From NCBI GenBank assembly GCA_019306185.1, contig JAFDMD010000013.1:1-35014 (forward strand): 35,014 nucleotides of DNA, in the 5' to 3' direction. This document shows, piece by piece, positions 6,834-15,529 of the stretch. The position numbers were made by a program, and so were the translations under genes. Source of the DNA: Deltaproteobacteria bacterium. Lineage in GTDB: Bacteria; Desulfobacterota; Desulfobacteria; Desulfobacterales; JAFDMD01. A model generated the notes under the pieces. The model was not told the origin of the DNA. It did no database searches and saw nothing but the letters and a program-made list of their open reading frames with translations. How positions within the stretch are numbered: position 1 is the stretch's first letter; each line of letters starts with the position of its first letter.

Positions 6834-8381
6834 ATGACAAAACAAAACAAAACAGGTATTGCAAAAACCGTAGAAACCCCGTCCCGCTTTAAAAACCCCA
6901 TAAGCAAATACATTATAAGAAGAAATTCAAAATGCGTTGCATGCGGACTTTGCGCAAAGCTTTGCCCTTACGGAGTTCATATTAAACATGATAATTACGC
7001 AAAAACAATACGCCCTAAAGAACATAAATGTATAGGGTTTAAATGCAAAACAAATGATTTTTTTTGCATAGACAACTGCCCGCAACATGCGCTTGCTCTA
7101 AAAGAAAATCCCGCGTTAGAAACGCTTGGAGATTACAGATGGACGCCGGAAATGCTTATAGCTCATTGGGAAATGGCGGAAACAGGAAACCTTCCCATAG
7201 TCGATTTTGAATACAGTTTGGGAAATTCCGGAGGCGGTTTTGATAAAATCCGGTTTAAAATCCCGGAAAAAGAAAAATCTATTAATATTGCGGACAACCT
7301 TATAGATATGTCCGTAACTCTTAACAGATCCGGAGATAACAGAATAAAAAAAGTTATTTCAATACCTTGTTACGGAGGCGGAATGTCTTTTGGCTCTACC
7401 GCATTATCTGTTTTAACCGGAAGAGCAAAAGCCGCTCAGGCTTTAAACACTCTTACATGCACCGGCGAAGGAGGTTATCCCGAAGAATTTTTGCCCTATA
7501 AAGATCATATTATTACTCAAGTTGCAACCGGACTTTTCGGAGTTCGCGAAGATACCATACTTAACGCTCCCATAGTTGAATTCAAATATGCTCAAGGCGC
7601 AAAACCCGGACTTGGCGGACATCTTTTGGGCGATAAAGTTACAAAAGAGGTAGCGGCGTTAAGAGAGACTGTAGAAGGGAACTCCTTATTTTCTCCTTTC
7701 CCGTTTCATAGCGTATATTCGGTTGAAGATCATAAAAAACATGTCGATTGGATAAAAGAGATAAATCCTTCCTGCCTTATATCCGTAAAAGTTTCCACGC
7801 CCATAGACGTAGAAATGGTAGCGATAGGCAGCTATTATGCGGGCGCTCATATTATACATATAGACGGCTCTTACGGAGGCACCGGAGCCGCGCCGGATAT
7901 AGCAAAAAAAAATATTGCAATGCCTATCGAGTATGCAATTCCTAAAATACATCGTTTTTTAACGGAGGAAGGAGTAAGAGACAAAATAACCGTTATAGCA
8001 AGCGGGGGAATCAGAAACGCTTTAGACGTCGCCAAAGCCATAGCTTTGGGAGCGGACGGGGTAGTAATAGGCACCGCGGAACTGGTTGCAATAGACTGCA
8101 TCAGATGCACAAATTGCGAAAGCGGCAGAGGCTGCGCCAGAGGGATAGCCACTACGGACATAGAACTTAAGAATATGATAGAAGAAAAATATGCAATGCG
8201 TCGAATAACAAACATGTATATGGCATGGCGCAAACAATGGAGCGAACTTTTAAGAACCTACGGGTTAAAAAGCATAAAAGAGCTTGTGGGCAGAACCGAT
8301 CTTCTTGTTAATCTGGATTATCTTGATAAAAAAGAGAAAAGCAAATATAAGCCCGCTCCGAATTTTAAAATGATACGATAA
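6834..8381 (+). CDS. Glutamate-synthase-related protein with ferredoxin domain (archaeal-type GltB2-like)
   Basis: 515 residues. N-terminal ferredoxin-type motif CVACGLCAKLCPYG and a second cysteine group (KCIGFKC, CIDNCP), then a full GltS-type FMN-binding barrel: GGGMSFGSTALS, TGEGGYPEE, KYAQGAKPGLGGHLLG, IDGSYGGTGAAP, ASGGIRNALDVAKAIALGADGV, and the terminal cysteine cluster CIRCTNCESGRGC. Such stand-alone proteins lack the glutaminase domain of bacterial glutamate synthase; their substrate is not well established. Paired here with a degenerate paralog and lying near FlpD and MetV, it may belong to an electron-transfer flavoprotein complex. Sequence is intact. Adjacent spacing (2 bases from the upstream gene, 9 to the downstream one) indicates one operon. 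Confidence 0.85.
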   Translation: MTKQNKTGIAKTVETPSRFKNPISKYIIRRNSKCVACGLCAKLCPYGVHIKHDNYAKTIRPKEHKCIGFKCKTNDFFCIDNCPQHALALKENPALETLGDYRWTPEMLIAHWEMAETGNLPIVDFEYSLGNSGGGFDKIRFKIPEKEKSINIADNLIDMSVTLNRSGDNRIKKVISIPCYGGGMSFGSTALSVLTGRAKAAQALNTLTCTGEGGYPEEFLPYKDHIITQVATGLFGVREDTILNAPIVEFKYAQGAKPGLGGHLLGDKVTKEVAALRETVEGNSLFSPFPFHSVYSVEDHKKHVDWIKEINPSCLISVKVSTPIDVEMVAIGSYYAGAHIIHIDGSYGGTGAAPDIAKKNIAMPIEYAIPKIHRFLTEEGVRDKITVIASGGIRNALDVAKAIALGADGVVIGTAELVAIDCIRCTNCESGRGCARGIATTDIELKNMIEEKYAMRRITNMYMAWRKQWSELLRTYGLKSIKELVGRTDLLVNLDYLDKKEKSKYKPAPNFKMIR

Positions 8382-8390
8382 CTCGGCGAA

Positions 8391-9293
8391 ATGCAAGCTA
8401 ACATAATAAAATATAGCAACTCTCTTTATTTAATCGAACTGCCGGTTAACCTTTTGGGATTTAATAATTTTATAGGGGCTTGGGTTTACAAAGGAGAAAA
8501 AACCCTCCTGATAGATCCGGGACCCGCCTCAACCGTAGAACCTCTTTGCAACGCGCTTGAAAAAATAAAAATCATTCCGGATTATATACTTCTTACTCAT
8601 ATCCATATAGATCATTCCGGAAGCATAGGGGATATTTCCAAAATATTTAATAAAACTCCTATAGTATGCCATAGCGCGGCTTTTCAACATCTTATAAATC
8701 CAAACGCCCTTTGGAAAGGCTCCGTAGCCATTTTAAAAGAAAAAGCTTACGCTTACGGAAAGGTAAAACCCGTTAATAAAAATTTGCTTATAAAAGCCGA
8801 AAATTTTTCGGAAGGAAAGATAAAAACAATAGAAACTCCAGGGCATTCGGCTCATAGCGTAAGTTTTATAATAGACGAACATCTTTTTGCAGGGGAAGCC
8901 TGCGGAGTTCATTTTAAAGAAAAAAATAATCGAGAATATTTAAGACCCGCCACGCCCCCCAAGCTTTTTTTAAAAACGGCTATTAAAAGCATATTAAAAC
9001 TTATGGAACTAAAGCCGAAAAAAATATGCTTCGGACATTTCGGGATAAGCGAAAGCCCCGATAGAATAATGAAAAAACATATAGACCAGCTTATCTTATG
9101 GGAAAATATAATAAAAAAAGCCGTTAAAACCGAAAGCCCGCAATCTGTTTTTGAATACGCGTTTAAAAAACTGCTATTACAAGATGAAATGCTTGCGGTT
9201 TTTAATGAATTTAATGAAAAAATAAAAAAAAGAGAATTGTTTTTTATAAAAAATAGTTTTAATGGGTTTTTACAATATTTAAACGAAAATTGA
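8391..9293 (+). CDS. MBL-fold metallo-hydrolase
   Basis: 300 residues of the metallo-beta-lactamase fold. Metal-site motifs are visible: THIHIDHSG (His70, His72, Asp74, His75), PGHSAHS (His152), AGEA at residue 169 in place of the common GDA (Glu for bridging Asp), and CFGHFG (His216). It is the last gene of the redox operon, 9 bases after the glutamate-synthase-like gene. Family members include glyoxalase II-like thioesterases and flavodiiron relatives; a thioester or lactone hydrolase is plausible, but the specific substrate cannot be told. The C-terminal 80 residues form a predicted helical tail. Confidence 0.85.
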   Translation: MQANIIKYSNSLYLIELPVNLLGFNNFIGAWVYKGEKTLLIDPGPASTVEPLCNALEKIKIIPDYILLTHIHIDHSGSIGDISKIFNKTPIVCHSAAFQHLINPNALWKGSVAILKEKAYAYGKVKPVNKNLLIKAENFSEGKIKTIETPGHSAHSVSFIIDEHLFAGEACGVHFKEKNNREYLRPATPPKLFLKTAIKSILKLMELKPKKICFGHFGISESPDRIMKKHIDQLILWENIIKKAVKTESPQSVFEYAFKKLLLQDEMLAVFNEFNEKIKKRELFFIKNSFNGFLQYLNEN

Positions 9294-9467
9294 TTATAAC
9301 GAAAATTTTTATTATTAAAAAATAAACGTAAAGATAAATGGTTATATAAAACAATTAACGGGTTTTTTAATTTTAGCGTATAAAAAAAGCGCTGCTATTT
9401 GAGCGTCATAAAACAAACGGGAAAGGCTTTATAGCCTTTAAATATAGTTAAACATAAAAAATGATAA

Positions 9468-9513
9468 GATTGAGGCGTATGATCAAGTATTTTGTTTGTT
9501 ATACGCCGCAATC
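9468..9513. repeat. Imperfect hairpin upstream of tolQ
   Basis: Arms 9468-9480 and 9501-9513 pair over GATTG/CAATC and GGCGTAT/ATACGCC with one mismatch and a 20-base loop. The tolQ ribosome-binding site (GGGAG at about 9519) follows immediately. Without a poly-T tract it is not a standard terminator, so a leader-structure role is possible. A second small hairpin (aaaggct-ttat-agccttt, 9422-9439) lies just upstream. Confidence 0.55.
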
Positions 9514-9528
9514 TAAAAGGGAGAAATT

Positions 9529-10227
9529 ATGGACGGATACAATATGGATATATTACATATAATGCTCTCGGCAGGGGCTATGGTAAAATTGGTTTTGCTG
9601 ATTTTAATCATTTTTTCCATAACCTCTTGGGCAATTATAATATCCAAATACATATATATAAAAAAAGCGTATAAAGAATCGGAAATGTTTTCAAGAATGT
9701 TTTGGAAAAGCAAAAATTTTTCGGACGCTTACGCAATGTCAAAACAGTTTGCCGCAAGTCCTTTATCGTTAGCCTTTAGAGTCTGCTACGCGGAAATGAA
9801 AAAAAGAGCCGCTACGGAACGGCGTAATTTCTCAAACGCCGAAGACCACATCCAGACAATAAAAACTTCCGGCATAGATAATATAAAACGTTCCTTGAGC
9901 AAAGCTTCGGAAACCGAAATAGTCAAACTTACCCGTTTGCTTCCGTTTCTTGCCACAACAGGCAACTCCGCTCCGTTTATAGGGCTTTTCGGAACGGTTT
10001 GGGGAATAATGAATTCTTTTCATGGCATAGGTTTAAAAGGCTCCGCAAGTTTAGCGGTTGTGGCGCCCGGCATATCCGAAGCGTTAATAGCCACGGCAGT
10101 GGGACTTGCCGCCGCCATACCAGCGGTAATAGCTTACAACTACTTTTTATCCAAAATAAGCGTTATAGAGGCGGAGTTAAGAAGTTTTTCCACTGATCTG
10201 TTAAATATGATCGAAAGAGAGAAGTAA
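9529..10227 (+). CDS. tolQ: TolQ, proton-channel subunit of the Tol-Pal system
   Basis: 232 residues with the MotA/TolQ/ExbB fold: an N-terminal membrane helix (about residues 15-38), a cytoplasmic loop, and two C-terminal membrane helices including LFGTVWGIMNSF and GLAAAIPAVIAYN, the conserved proton-channel segments. TolQ with TolR uses the proton gradient to energise TolA and constrict the outer membrane at division. A GGGAG eight bases upstream of ATG supports the start. It opens a tolQ-R-A-B-pal-cpoB order, the canonical one; the stop is one base before tolR. Confidence 0.95.
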   Translation: MDGYNMDILHIMLSAGAMVKLVLLILIIFSITSWAIIISKYIYIKKAYKESEMFSRMFWKSKNFSDAYAMSKQFAASPLSLAFRVCYAEMKKRAATERRNFSNAEDHIQTIKTSGIDNIKRSLSKASETEIVKLTRLLPFLATTGNSAPFIGLFGTVWGIMNSFHGIGLKGSASLAVVAPGISEALIATAVGLAAAIPAVIAYNYFLSKISVIEAELRSFSTDLLNMIEREK

Positions 10228-10228
10228 C

Positions 10229-10648
10229 ATGGCGTTTAATATGAATAACGGAAGATTAATGTCCGAAATAAACGTAACCCCTTTTGTAGATGTTATGTTA
10301 GTGCTTTTAATCATATTCATGGTAACCGCTCCTATGATGATAAAAGGCGCTCAAGTTTCTTTGCCGGAAGCCGAAATGAGCAATATAAAAACAACCGAAG
10401 AGATTACCGTAGTAAGCGTAGATAAGAATATGCAGATATATATCAACGATTATCAAACCACAATAGAGGCTTTCCCCGAAAAATTAGACAGAGCTTTTTT
10501 TAATAAAAAAGATAAGGAAGTACTCTTAAAAGCAGATAAAGAGGTTCCTTACGGAGTAGTGGTGCAAGTTATGTCCGAAATAAAAAGCGCGGGCATTACA
10601 AAAATAGGCATGCTTACGGATCCGATTAGTACAAAAAAGAAAGGATAA
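10229..10648 (+). CDS. tolR: TolR, ExbD/TolR-family subunit
   Basis: 139 residues. One membrane helix (residues about 17-36) preceded by the conserved SEINVTPFVDVMLVLLIIF: the Asp in 'PFVDVML' is the protonated aspartate of the motor. A periplasmic domain follows. It starts one base after tolQ ends and eight bases before tolA, so the three are cotranslated. Confidence 0.95.
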   Translation: MAFNMNNGRLMSEINVTPFVDVMLVLLIIFMVTAPMMIKGAQVSLPEAEMSNIKTTEEITVVSVDKNMQIYINDYQTTIEAFPEKLDRAFFNKKDKEVLLKADKEVPYGVVVQVMSEIKSAGITKIGMLTDPISTKKKG

Positions 10649-10655
10649 TTTCATA

Positions 10656-11504
10656 ATGTTTCAACTCCTTAAAGCATTATGGAACGAAGATAAAGGTTTT
10701 GGCTTCTTTTTTGCCGTATCCGCCTTATTTCATGTTGTTATATTTATATTTTTTCTTTTTACAAGCTCCGGCAATCATAGACTATCGCGCAACCTGAACG
10801 CTATTGACGTCAACCTGATTTCAATTTCCAAAGCGGGAGGCATAAAAAGCGCTTCTGTTTCTTCTCCGCAAAAAAAATCGACAAAACCGGTTGAGGGTAA
10901 AAAGCCAAAGTCCAAAAAAGAGCCGAAAAAAACAGTTAAACAAAACGAAAAAAAAACGAAAAACAAAAAAACGACTAAAAAATCTATTCCTAAAAAAGAT
11001 GCGAAAGAGAAAGCAAAAAAAGAGATTAAACAGGAGAAGAATACGGAAGCCGACAGAGCCAAAGTTGCGAGCGCAATAGACAAAATAAAAAAAAGTATGG
11101 AGGCGGAGCAGCTCCCTGATAATCCAAACGACAACCCTGCAATTTCCGATACAAAAGAAGGAGAAGGCGGCTTTTCCTCTATGACAGACGTCAGACACGG
11201 CTCTATAATAGGGAATATAGTATCCGCGTATCAGGCGGAAGTGGCTTGGAGAATAGAGCAAAACTGGTTTTTTTCGGGGCAGACCTCTGGGCAGCATAAT
11301 ATAAAAGCGATATTAATAATCGAAATAATGAAAAGCGGCGAAATAAAGGAGGTATATTTTGAAACTAAATCGGGAAGCCCGTATCTTGATGAATCCGCTT
11401 ATAAAGCCGTATTAAAATCGAATCCGCTGCCTCCGCTTCCGGATGCCTTCGGGGTTTCAAGCTATAAACTGGGCTTGACTTTTACGCCGTCCGGTATAGA
11501 ATAA
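10656..11504 (+). CDS. tolA: TolA-like energy transducer
   Basis: 282 residues: one N-terminal membrane helix (about 15-37), a long lysine- and glutamate-rich central segment (about residues 70-145), and a C-terminal TonB/TolA-type domain (EVAWRIEQNWFF, later GSPYLDESAYKAVLKSNPLPPLPDAF). It links the TolQR motor to TolB and Pal across the periplasm. The TonB-like C-terminus is of the short type found in many delta-like lineages; assignment as TolA rests on context. Shine-Dalgarno AAAGGA lies at 10641-10646. Confidence 0.9.
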   Translation: MFQLLKALWNEDKGFGFFFAVSALFHVVIFIFFLFTSSGNHRLSRNLNAIDVNLISISKAGGIKSASVSSPQKKSTKPVEGKKPKSKKEPKKTVKQNEKKTKNKKTTKKSIPKKDAKEKAKKEIKQEKNTEADRAKVASAIDKIKKSMEAEQLPDNPNDNPAISDTKEGEGGFSSMTDVRHGSIIGNIVSAYQAEVAWRIEQNWFFSGQTSGQHNIKAILIIEIMKSGEIKEVYFETKSGSPYLDESAYKAVLKSNPLPPLPDAFGVSSYKLGLTFTPSGIE

Positions 11505-11510
11505 TAATCG

Positions 11511-11538
11511 TCTTTAGTCTTTAGTCTTTAGTCTTTAA
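11511..11538. repeat. Tandem heptamer (TCTTTAG) x4 between tolA and tolB
   Basis: Four consecutive 7-base units from 11511 to 11538, the last ending AA instead of AG. They sit 31 bases upstream of the tolB start at 11569. Heptamer tracts can vary in number by slippage; there is no direct sign that this one regulates tolB. Confidence 0.85.
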
Positions 11539-11568
11539 AGCCATTTGAATGTAAAGGGGGAGCAAAAT

Positions 11569-12849
11569 ATGTTTTTAAAAATTTTATTTACGCTTTTTTT
11601 TATTTACGCATCATTTGCCGCTAACTGTTTCGGACAGGTGGACTATATAGATATAAATTCTCCCGGAATGCGTAAAATTCCTATAGCAATTCCCAATTTT
11701 CAATCCAATTCAAGCGACAGCCTTGCAGTAGAAGCTGCTCGCGCCGTTAGCTCCGCGCTTGATTTTACCGGTTATTTTAGAAGCGTCGGCGACGGCTCTT
11801 CCATTAATAATGTTGATAATATTATTTTGCAAAACTGGTGGATAGACATGGGCGCCGAAATGTTAGTCGCCGGGAAAATAGATAAAAATAACGGTAAAAT
11901 TGAAGTGGAATTAAGACTTTTCGACGTACTATCCGAAAGATTGCTTATAGGCAAAAAATATAGGGGAGCGCAAGATCAGTTGCGAGAAATACTGCTTAAA
12001 TTTTGTACCGAAATAATATATAGACTTACGGGAAACCGAGGAATTTTTTTTAGTAAAATAGCCTTTGTATCAAAAAATTCCGGAAAAAAGGAGATATATG
12101 TCTGCGAATTTGACGGATATAATAGCCGTCCCGTTACTAAATATAACAGCATAAGCACAACGCCGGCTTGGTCCGACGACGGTTCGCATCTTGCGTATAC
12201 ATCCTTTAAAAAAGGAAAAGCGGATATTATTATAAAAAATATACAAGACAACTCCGAGATTATAATAAATAAAAAAGGTACAAATATTACGCCTGCTTGG
12301 GTTAGAGGAAAGTTTGAATTAACCGCTTCGCTCTCATTTTCAGGAGACCCCGAAATTTATTTGTTGACTGGAAAAGGGAAAATCATTAAAAGACTTACTC
12401 GTCAAGCAGGAATTGACGTCTCGCCTTCATGGGCGCCGGACGGAAGAAATTTTGTATTCGTCTCCAGAAAAACAGGCAAGCCCCAGTTATATATAGGCAA
12501 TTATTTAACCGGCGAATTTCATAGATTAACTTATGAACATAATTATAACCAAGAGCCTTGCTGGTCTCCGAAAGGAGATAAAATAGCGTTTACGACATTA
12601 GTCGAAGGAAGAACAAATGTATTTGTAATAAATACAGACGGCGGCGGTTTAACCAGATTAACCTATGGCGGAGGAGATAACGAATCGCCTTCGTGGGCGC
12701 CGGATGGCAGCCTGATTGTTTTTGCTTCGACCAAAGAAGGACCATCCGGACTTTACGTAATAAGTCTTCATGGCAAAGAGCAGCGGCGTTTACTGAATCT
12801 GCCCGGCGAACAGACTTCGCCGGCTTGGTCGCCCGCTCTTAATAAATAA
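11569..12849 (+). CDS. tolB: TolB, periplasmic beta-propeller protein
   Basis: 426 residues. I placed the start at ATG 11569 because GGGGG (11556-11560) precedes it and a signal peptide (MFLKILFTLFFIYASFAANCFG) opens; a TTG at 11545 would put eight residues ahead. An N-terminal TolB domain is followed by repeated WD-like blades, each with a 'PxWSPDG'-type motif (SPSWAPDGRNFVFVS, EPCWSPKGDKIAFTT, SPSWAPDGSLIVFAS). TolB bridges Pal and the outer membrane with TolA during division. It ends 28 bases before pal. Confidence 0.95.
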   Translation: MFLKILFTLFFIYASFAANCFGQVDYIDINSPGMRKIPIAIPNFQSNSSDSLAVEAARAVSSALDFTGYFRSVGDGSSINNVDNIILQNWWIDMGAEMLVAGKIDKNNGKIEVELRLFDVLSERLLIGKKYRGAQDQLREILLKFCTEIIYRLTGNRGIFFSKIAFVSKNSGKKEIYVCEFDGYNSRPVTKYNSISTTPAWSDDGSHLAYTSFKKGKADIIIKNIQDNSEIIINKKGTNITPAWVRGKFELTASLSFSGDPEIYLLTGKGKIIKRLTRQAGIDVSPSWAPDGRNFVFVSRKTGKPQLYIGNYLTGEFHRLTYEHNYNQEPCWSPKGDKIAFTTLVEGRTNVFVINTDGGGLTRLTYGGGDNESPSWAPDGSLIVFASTKEGPSGLYVISLHGKEQRRLLNLPGEQTSPAWSPALNK

Positions 12850-12877
12850 TATTATAAATATTTTAAGGAGGAAAAAA

Positions 12878-13429
12878 ATGTTGAAAAATTTTTTAAAGGG
12901 TTTGTTGTTTCTTATGGCTATTTCAGCTTTATTGCTTACAACGGCATGCGCTAAAAAAGAACTGAAAACAGATACCGGCGCCGCGCCCGCCGAAGAAACT
13001 CAAGTTACACAGCAGCAACCTGCAGGCAAGACGGATGGAGCGGCGAATTTAGAGGAAGAAGATCTCTATGGAAAAACATTGGAAGAGGCTCGTATAAATT
13101 TTATGAATGAAGATATTCATTTTGAATTTGACAGCTATAGACTCGTTCCGGAATATGTAACCATACTTCAGACCAAAGTTAGATGGCTTGCAAGTCATCC
13201 CAACATAGCAATGATCATAGAAGGACATTGCGATGACAGAGGCACGGAAGCATACAACTTATCTTTGGGAGAAAGAAGAGCAAGCGCAGTTAAACAATTT
13301 TTGCTTGACGCCGGCGTTGACGCTTCCAGAATGGAAATCGTATCTTACGGAGAGGAAAAACCTCTTGATTCAGTTGCAAACGACGTTGCATGGGCAAAAA
13401 ACAGACGCGCTCATTTTTCATTAAAGTAG
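12878..13429 (+). CDS. pal: Pal, peptidoglycan-associated lipoprotein
   Basis: 183 residues. Lipoprotein signal (LLLTTAC, Cys at about residue 25), a linker rich in Glu/Gln/Ala/Pro, and an OmpA-type peptidoglycan-binding domain with IIEGHCDDRGTEAYNLSLGE and RRASAVKQFLLDAGV. Pal anchors the outer membrane to peptidoglycan. A strong AAGGAGG precedes the ATG. A clear terminator follows (13456-13494). Confidence 0.95.
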   Translation: MLKNFLKGLLFLMAISALLLTTACAKKELKTDTGAAPAEETQVTQQQPAGKTDGAANLEEEDLYGKTLEEARINFMNEDIHFEFDSYRLVPEYVTILQTKVRWLASHPNIAMIIEGHCDDRGTEAYNLSLGERRASAVKQFLLDAGVDASRMEIVSYGEEKPLDSVANDVAWAKNRRAHFSLK

Positions 13430-13455
13430 TTCGTTAATATCAAAAAAAGAATTAA

Positions 13456-13494
13456 TTTATGATGCCGGACAAAAGATTCGGCATCATAAATTTT
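13456..13494 (+). terminator. Rho-independent terminator after pal
   Basis: A perfect 12-base stem, tttatgatgccg / cggcatcataaa (13456-13467 and 13479-13490), with an 11-base loop and followed by TTTT. It separates pal from cpoB, which starts at 13538. Confidence 0.85.
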
Positions 13495-13537
13495 ATTATC
13501 ACTTTAACTCCTTATCCTTCCGGAAAAAATAAAGACT

Positions 13538-14329
13538 ATGCGATATTATATTATCATATCATTATATTGTATCCTTTCATTCTTTTTACCGTCGGTTTTA
13601 AACGCTTCCGATAACAAATTCGAAATTTCGCAATTAAGAGACAGAATTGCCGTTCTAAACGTAACAATTGAAGAACTCCGAGAAGAGGTCAAAAAATTAT
13701 CCGGCATAATTTCCGAGACGGAATACCGATTAAATAGTAAAATAGAAAATAGCAAAAGCGGATCAGATAGTAAAAATGAGAATTTTCAAGATATAAAAAA
13801 TGCAATTCGAAACAGTCAAAAAAGAATAACCGCAATAGAAAATTTTTTCGGCATCATTAATAATAGCGGCGACGAAAATAGAAATAACGAAAATGAAACC
13901 AACAATATAAGCAATGAGGCAAAGTCTGCCGAAAAACCGACGAAATCGAATCGACAACAGGAAAAAGAACTATATAATACCGCAAAAAATCTCTATGACA
14001 CGCAAGACTACGAAAAAGCTTTGGCAAATTTTAATGCAATATTAAAAACATACCCTAATTCCATATATACGGATAACTGTTATTTTTGGGTAGGAGAAAT
14101 TTTTTATAAGAAAAAAATGTATAAACAGGCTATACTGAAATATCAAAAAGTTATAGAAGATTTTCCTAACGGTAATAAAACCCCGTCTGCCTATTTAAAA
14201 CAGGCGATTTCTTTTTATAAACTCGGCGAAAAAGAGCATGCCTTTATTATTTTAAAAGAAATTATAAGCAAGTATCCGAATTCAAACGAAGCAAGAAATG
14301 CGGAAAAAAAGCTTGAAGCCTATAAATAG
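13538..14329 (+). CDS. cpoB: CpoB/YbgF-like Tol-Pal coordination protein
   Basis: 263 residues: a signal peptide (MRYYIIISLYCILSFFLPSV), a coiled-coil segment (residues about 28-75), an Asn/Glu-rich linker, and three tetratricopeptide-type repeats (YNTAKNLYDTQDYEKALANF; NCYFWVGEIFYKKKMYKQAI; and a third). CpoB coordinates peptidoglycan synthesis with Tol-Pal outer-membrane constriction. Its place behind pal fits. It ends 22 bases before ruvC. Confidence 0.9.
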   Translation: MRYYIIISLYCILSFFLPSVLNASDNKFEISQLRDRIAVLNVTIEELREEVKKLSGIISETEYRLNSKIENSKSGSDSKNENFQDIKNAIRNSQKRITAIENFFGIINNSGDENRNNENETNNISNEAKSAEKPTKSNRQQEKELYNTAKNLYDTQDYEKALANFNAILKTYPNSIYTDNCYFWVGEIFYKKKMYKQAILKYQKVIEDFPNGNKTPSAYLKQAISFYKLGEKEHAFIILKEIISKYPNSNEARNAEKKLEAYK

Positions 14330-14350
14330 CCTATTTAAAACAGACAAGAT

Positions 14351-14836
14351 ATGAAAATATTAGGCATTGATCCCGGTATAGCTTCAACAGGCATAGGAAT
14401 AGTGAACGGCGCGCATAATAACATAACCGATTATTTTTTCGGAGTAATAGAGACGCAGCGTAACATGCCGGACGGAGACAGATTAAATATAATTTTTTCC
14501 GAAACAAAAAAAATTTTAACAAGCCAAAGACCGAACATAGTAATAATAGAAGACGTGTTTTCGCTTAAAGAATATCCCAAATCCGGCATATTATTAGGCA
14601 AAGTTATGGGAGTTCTTCTTCTTGCATGCGCGATATTAAAAATTTCGGTTGTCGAAATAACCGTTCGAGAAGTAAAACAAATATTAACGGGCAACGGTAG
14701 GGCAAGCAAAGCGCAGCTTGAAACGGCAGTCCGAAATATTCTAAAACCGCCGTCTTTAATCAAACCAAGTCATGCTTCAGACGCTCTTGCTCTTGCTTTA
14801 ATAGGGCTTTTCAGATATAATAACGAATCGTTATAA
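14351..14836 (+). CDS. ruvC: RuvC, Holliday junction resolvase
   Basis: 161 residues, the normal size. Catalytic residues are visible: Asp7 (LGIDPGIA), Glu67 (IIEDVF), and the HxxD pair His141/Asp144 (SHASDALALAL), the latter as in Thermus-type RuvC. It cuts Holliday junctions during recombination. The Shine-Dalgarno sequence is weak. Confidence 0.95.
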   Translation: MKILGIDPGIASTGIGIVNGAHNNITDYFFGVIETQRNMPDGDRLNIIFSETKKILTSQRPNIVIIEDVFSLKEYPKSGILLGKVMGVLLLACAILKISVVEITVREVKQILTGNGRASKAQLETAVRNILKPPSLIKPSHASDALALALIGLFRYNNESL

Positions 14837-14881
14837 ATTCTTTTTTACTTTTAAAATCGACAGGATAGGCTTTTCCCGTTT

Positions 14882-14909
14882 CTTTTGACGAGAGCGGAGC
14901 GGAGAAATT
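14882..14909 (+). repeat. REP-like repeat, copy in ruvC-ruvA gap
   Basis: TTTTGACGAG followed by AGCGGAGCGGAGAAATT matches the copy at 23703 (TTTTGACGAG...GAGGAGAAATT). It lies just upstream of ruvA. Family members are listed with the copies at 23703, 31864 and 31948. Confidence 0.6.
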
Positions 14910-14921
14910 TTATATAAAAAT

Positions 14922-15527
14922 ATGATAGGTTATCTCGAAGGCATACTCTTAAAAAAAGAGAAAGAAAAAATATTATTACTCGTAAACAACATAGGATACG
15001 AAATATTAATACCCGGCTTCTTTATGCAAAAAATCAACTCGATAAAAACCGGAGACAACCTTATATTATACATCTATTATCAACAAACGGAAAGGCAACC
15101 GAAACCGATTCTTATAGGCTTTGAGACGCAAGAAGAAAAAGAATTTTTTCAACATATTATATCGGTGGCGGGCATAGGACCATTAAAAGCCGTAAAAGCT
15201 ATAAATATACCGATAAATGAAATAGCTATGGCTATAGAAACAAAAGATATTGAAAAACTGAAAATGCTAAAAGGGATAGGAGAAAGCGCCGCAAAAAAAA
15301 TAATAGCCTCTTTATCCGGAAAAATGGAAAAATTTGCAGTCTCCTATTCCGTAGAGCATAAAATAGAAGAAACTAAAAAAGAATTAAAAAATCAGGTAAT
15401 GCAAGTTCTTACAAACCAGCTTGGGCATAAATTTTCAGAGGCGAATAAAATGATAGAAGAGGCTTTAAAACAGAAACCGGAAATTGTAGATCCGGCAGAG
15501 CTATTTGATCAAATATATAAAAAATAA
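14922..15527 (+). CDS. ruvA: RuvA, Holliday junction branch-migration DNA-binding subunit
   Basis: 201 residues. The N-terminal OB-type domain ([20 protein letters not shown]), helix-hairpin-helix motifs ([30 protein letters not shown]) and a C-terminal domain that binds RuvB are all present. A REP-like repeat lies right upstream. Two bases separate its stop from the ruvB start. Confidence 0.95.
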   Translation: MIGYLEGILLKKEKEKILLLVNNIGYEILIPGFFMQKINSIKTGDNLILYIYYQQTERQPKPILIGFETQEEKEFFQHIISVAGIGPLKAVKAINIPINEIAMAIETKDIEKLKMLKGIGESAAKKIIASLSGKMEKFAVSYSVEHKIEETKKELKNQVMQVLTNQLGHKFSEANKMIEEALKQKPEIVDPAELFDQIYKK

Positions 15528-15529
15528 AT

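Noticed and set aside
11545-11568. TTG start eight codons before tolB
   Set aside because: GGGGG lies just before ATG 11569, which opens a signal peptide.
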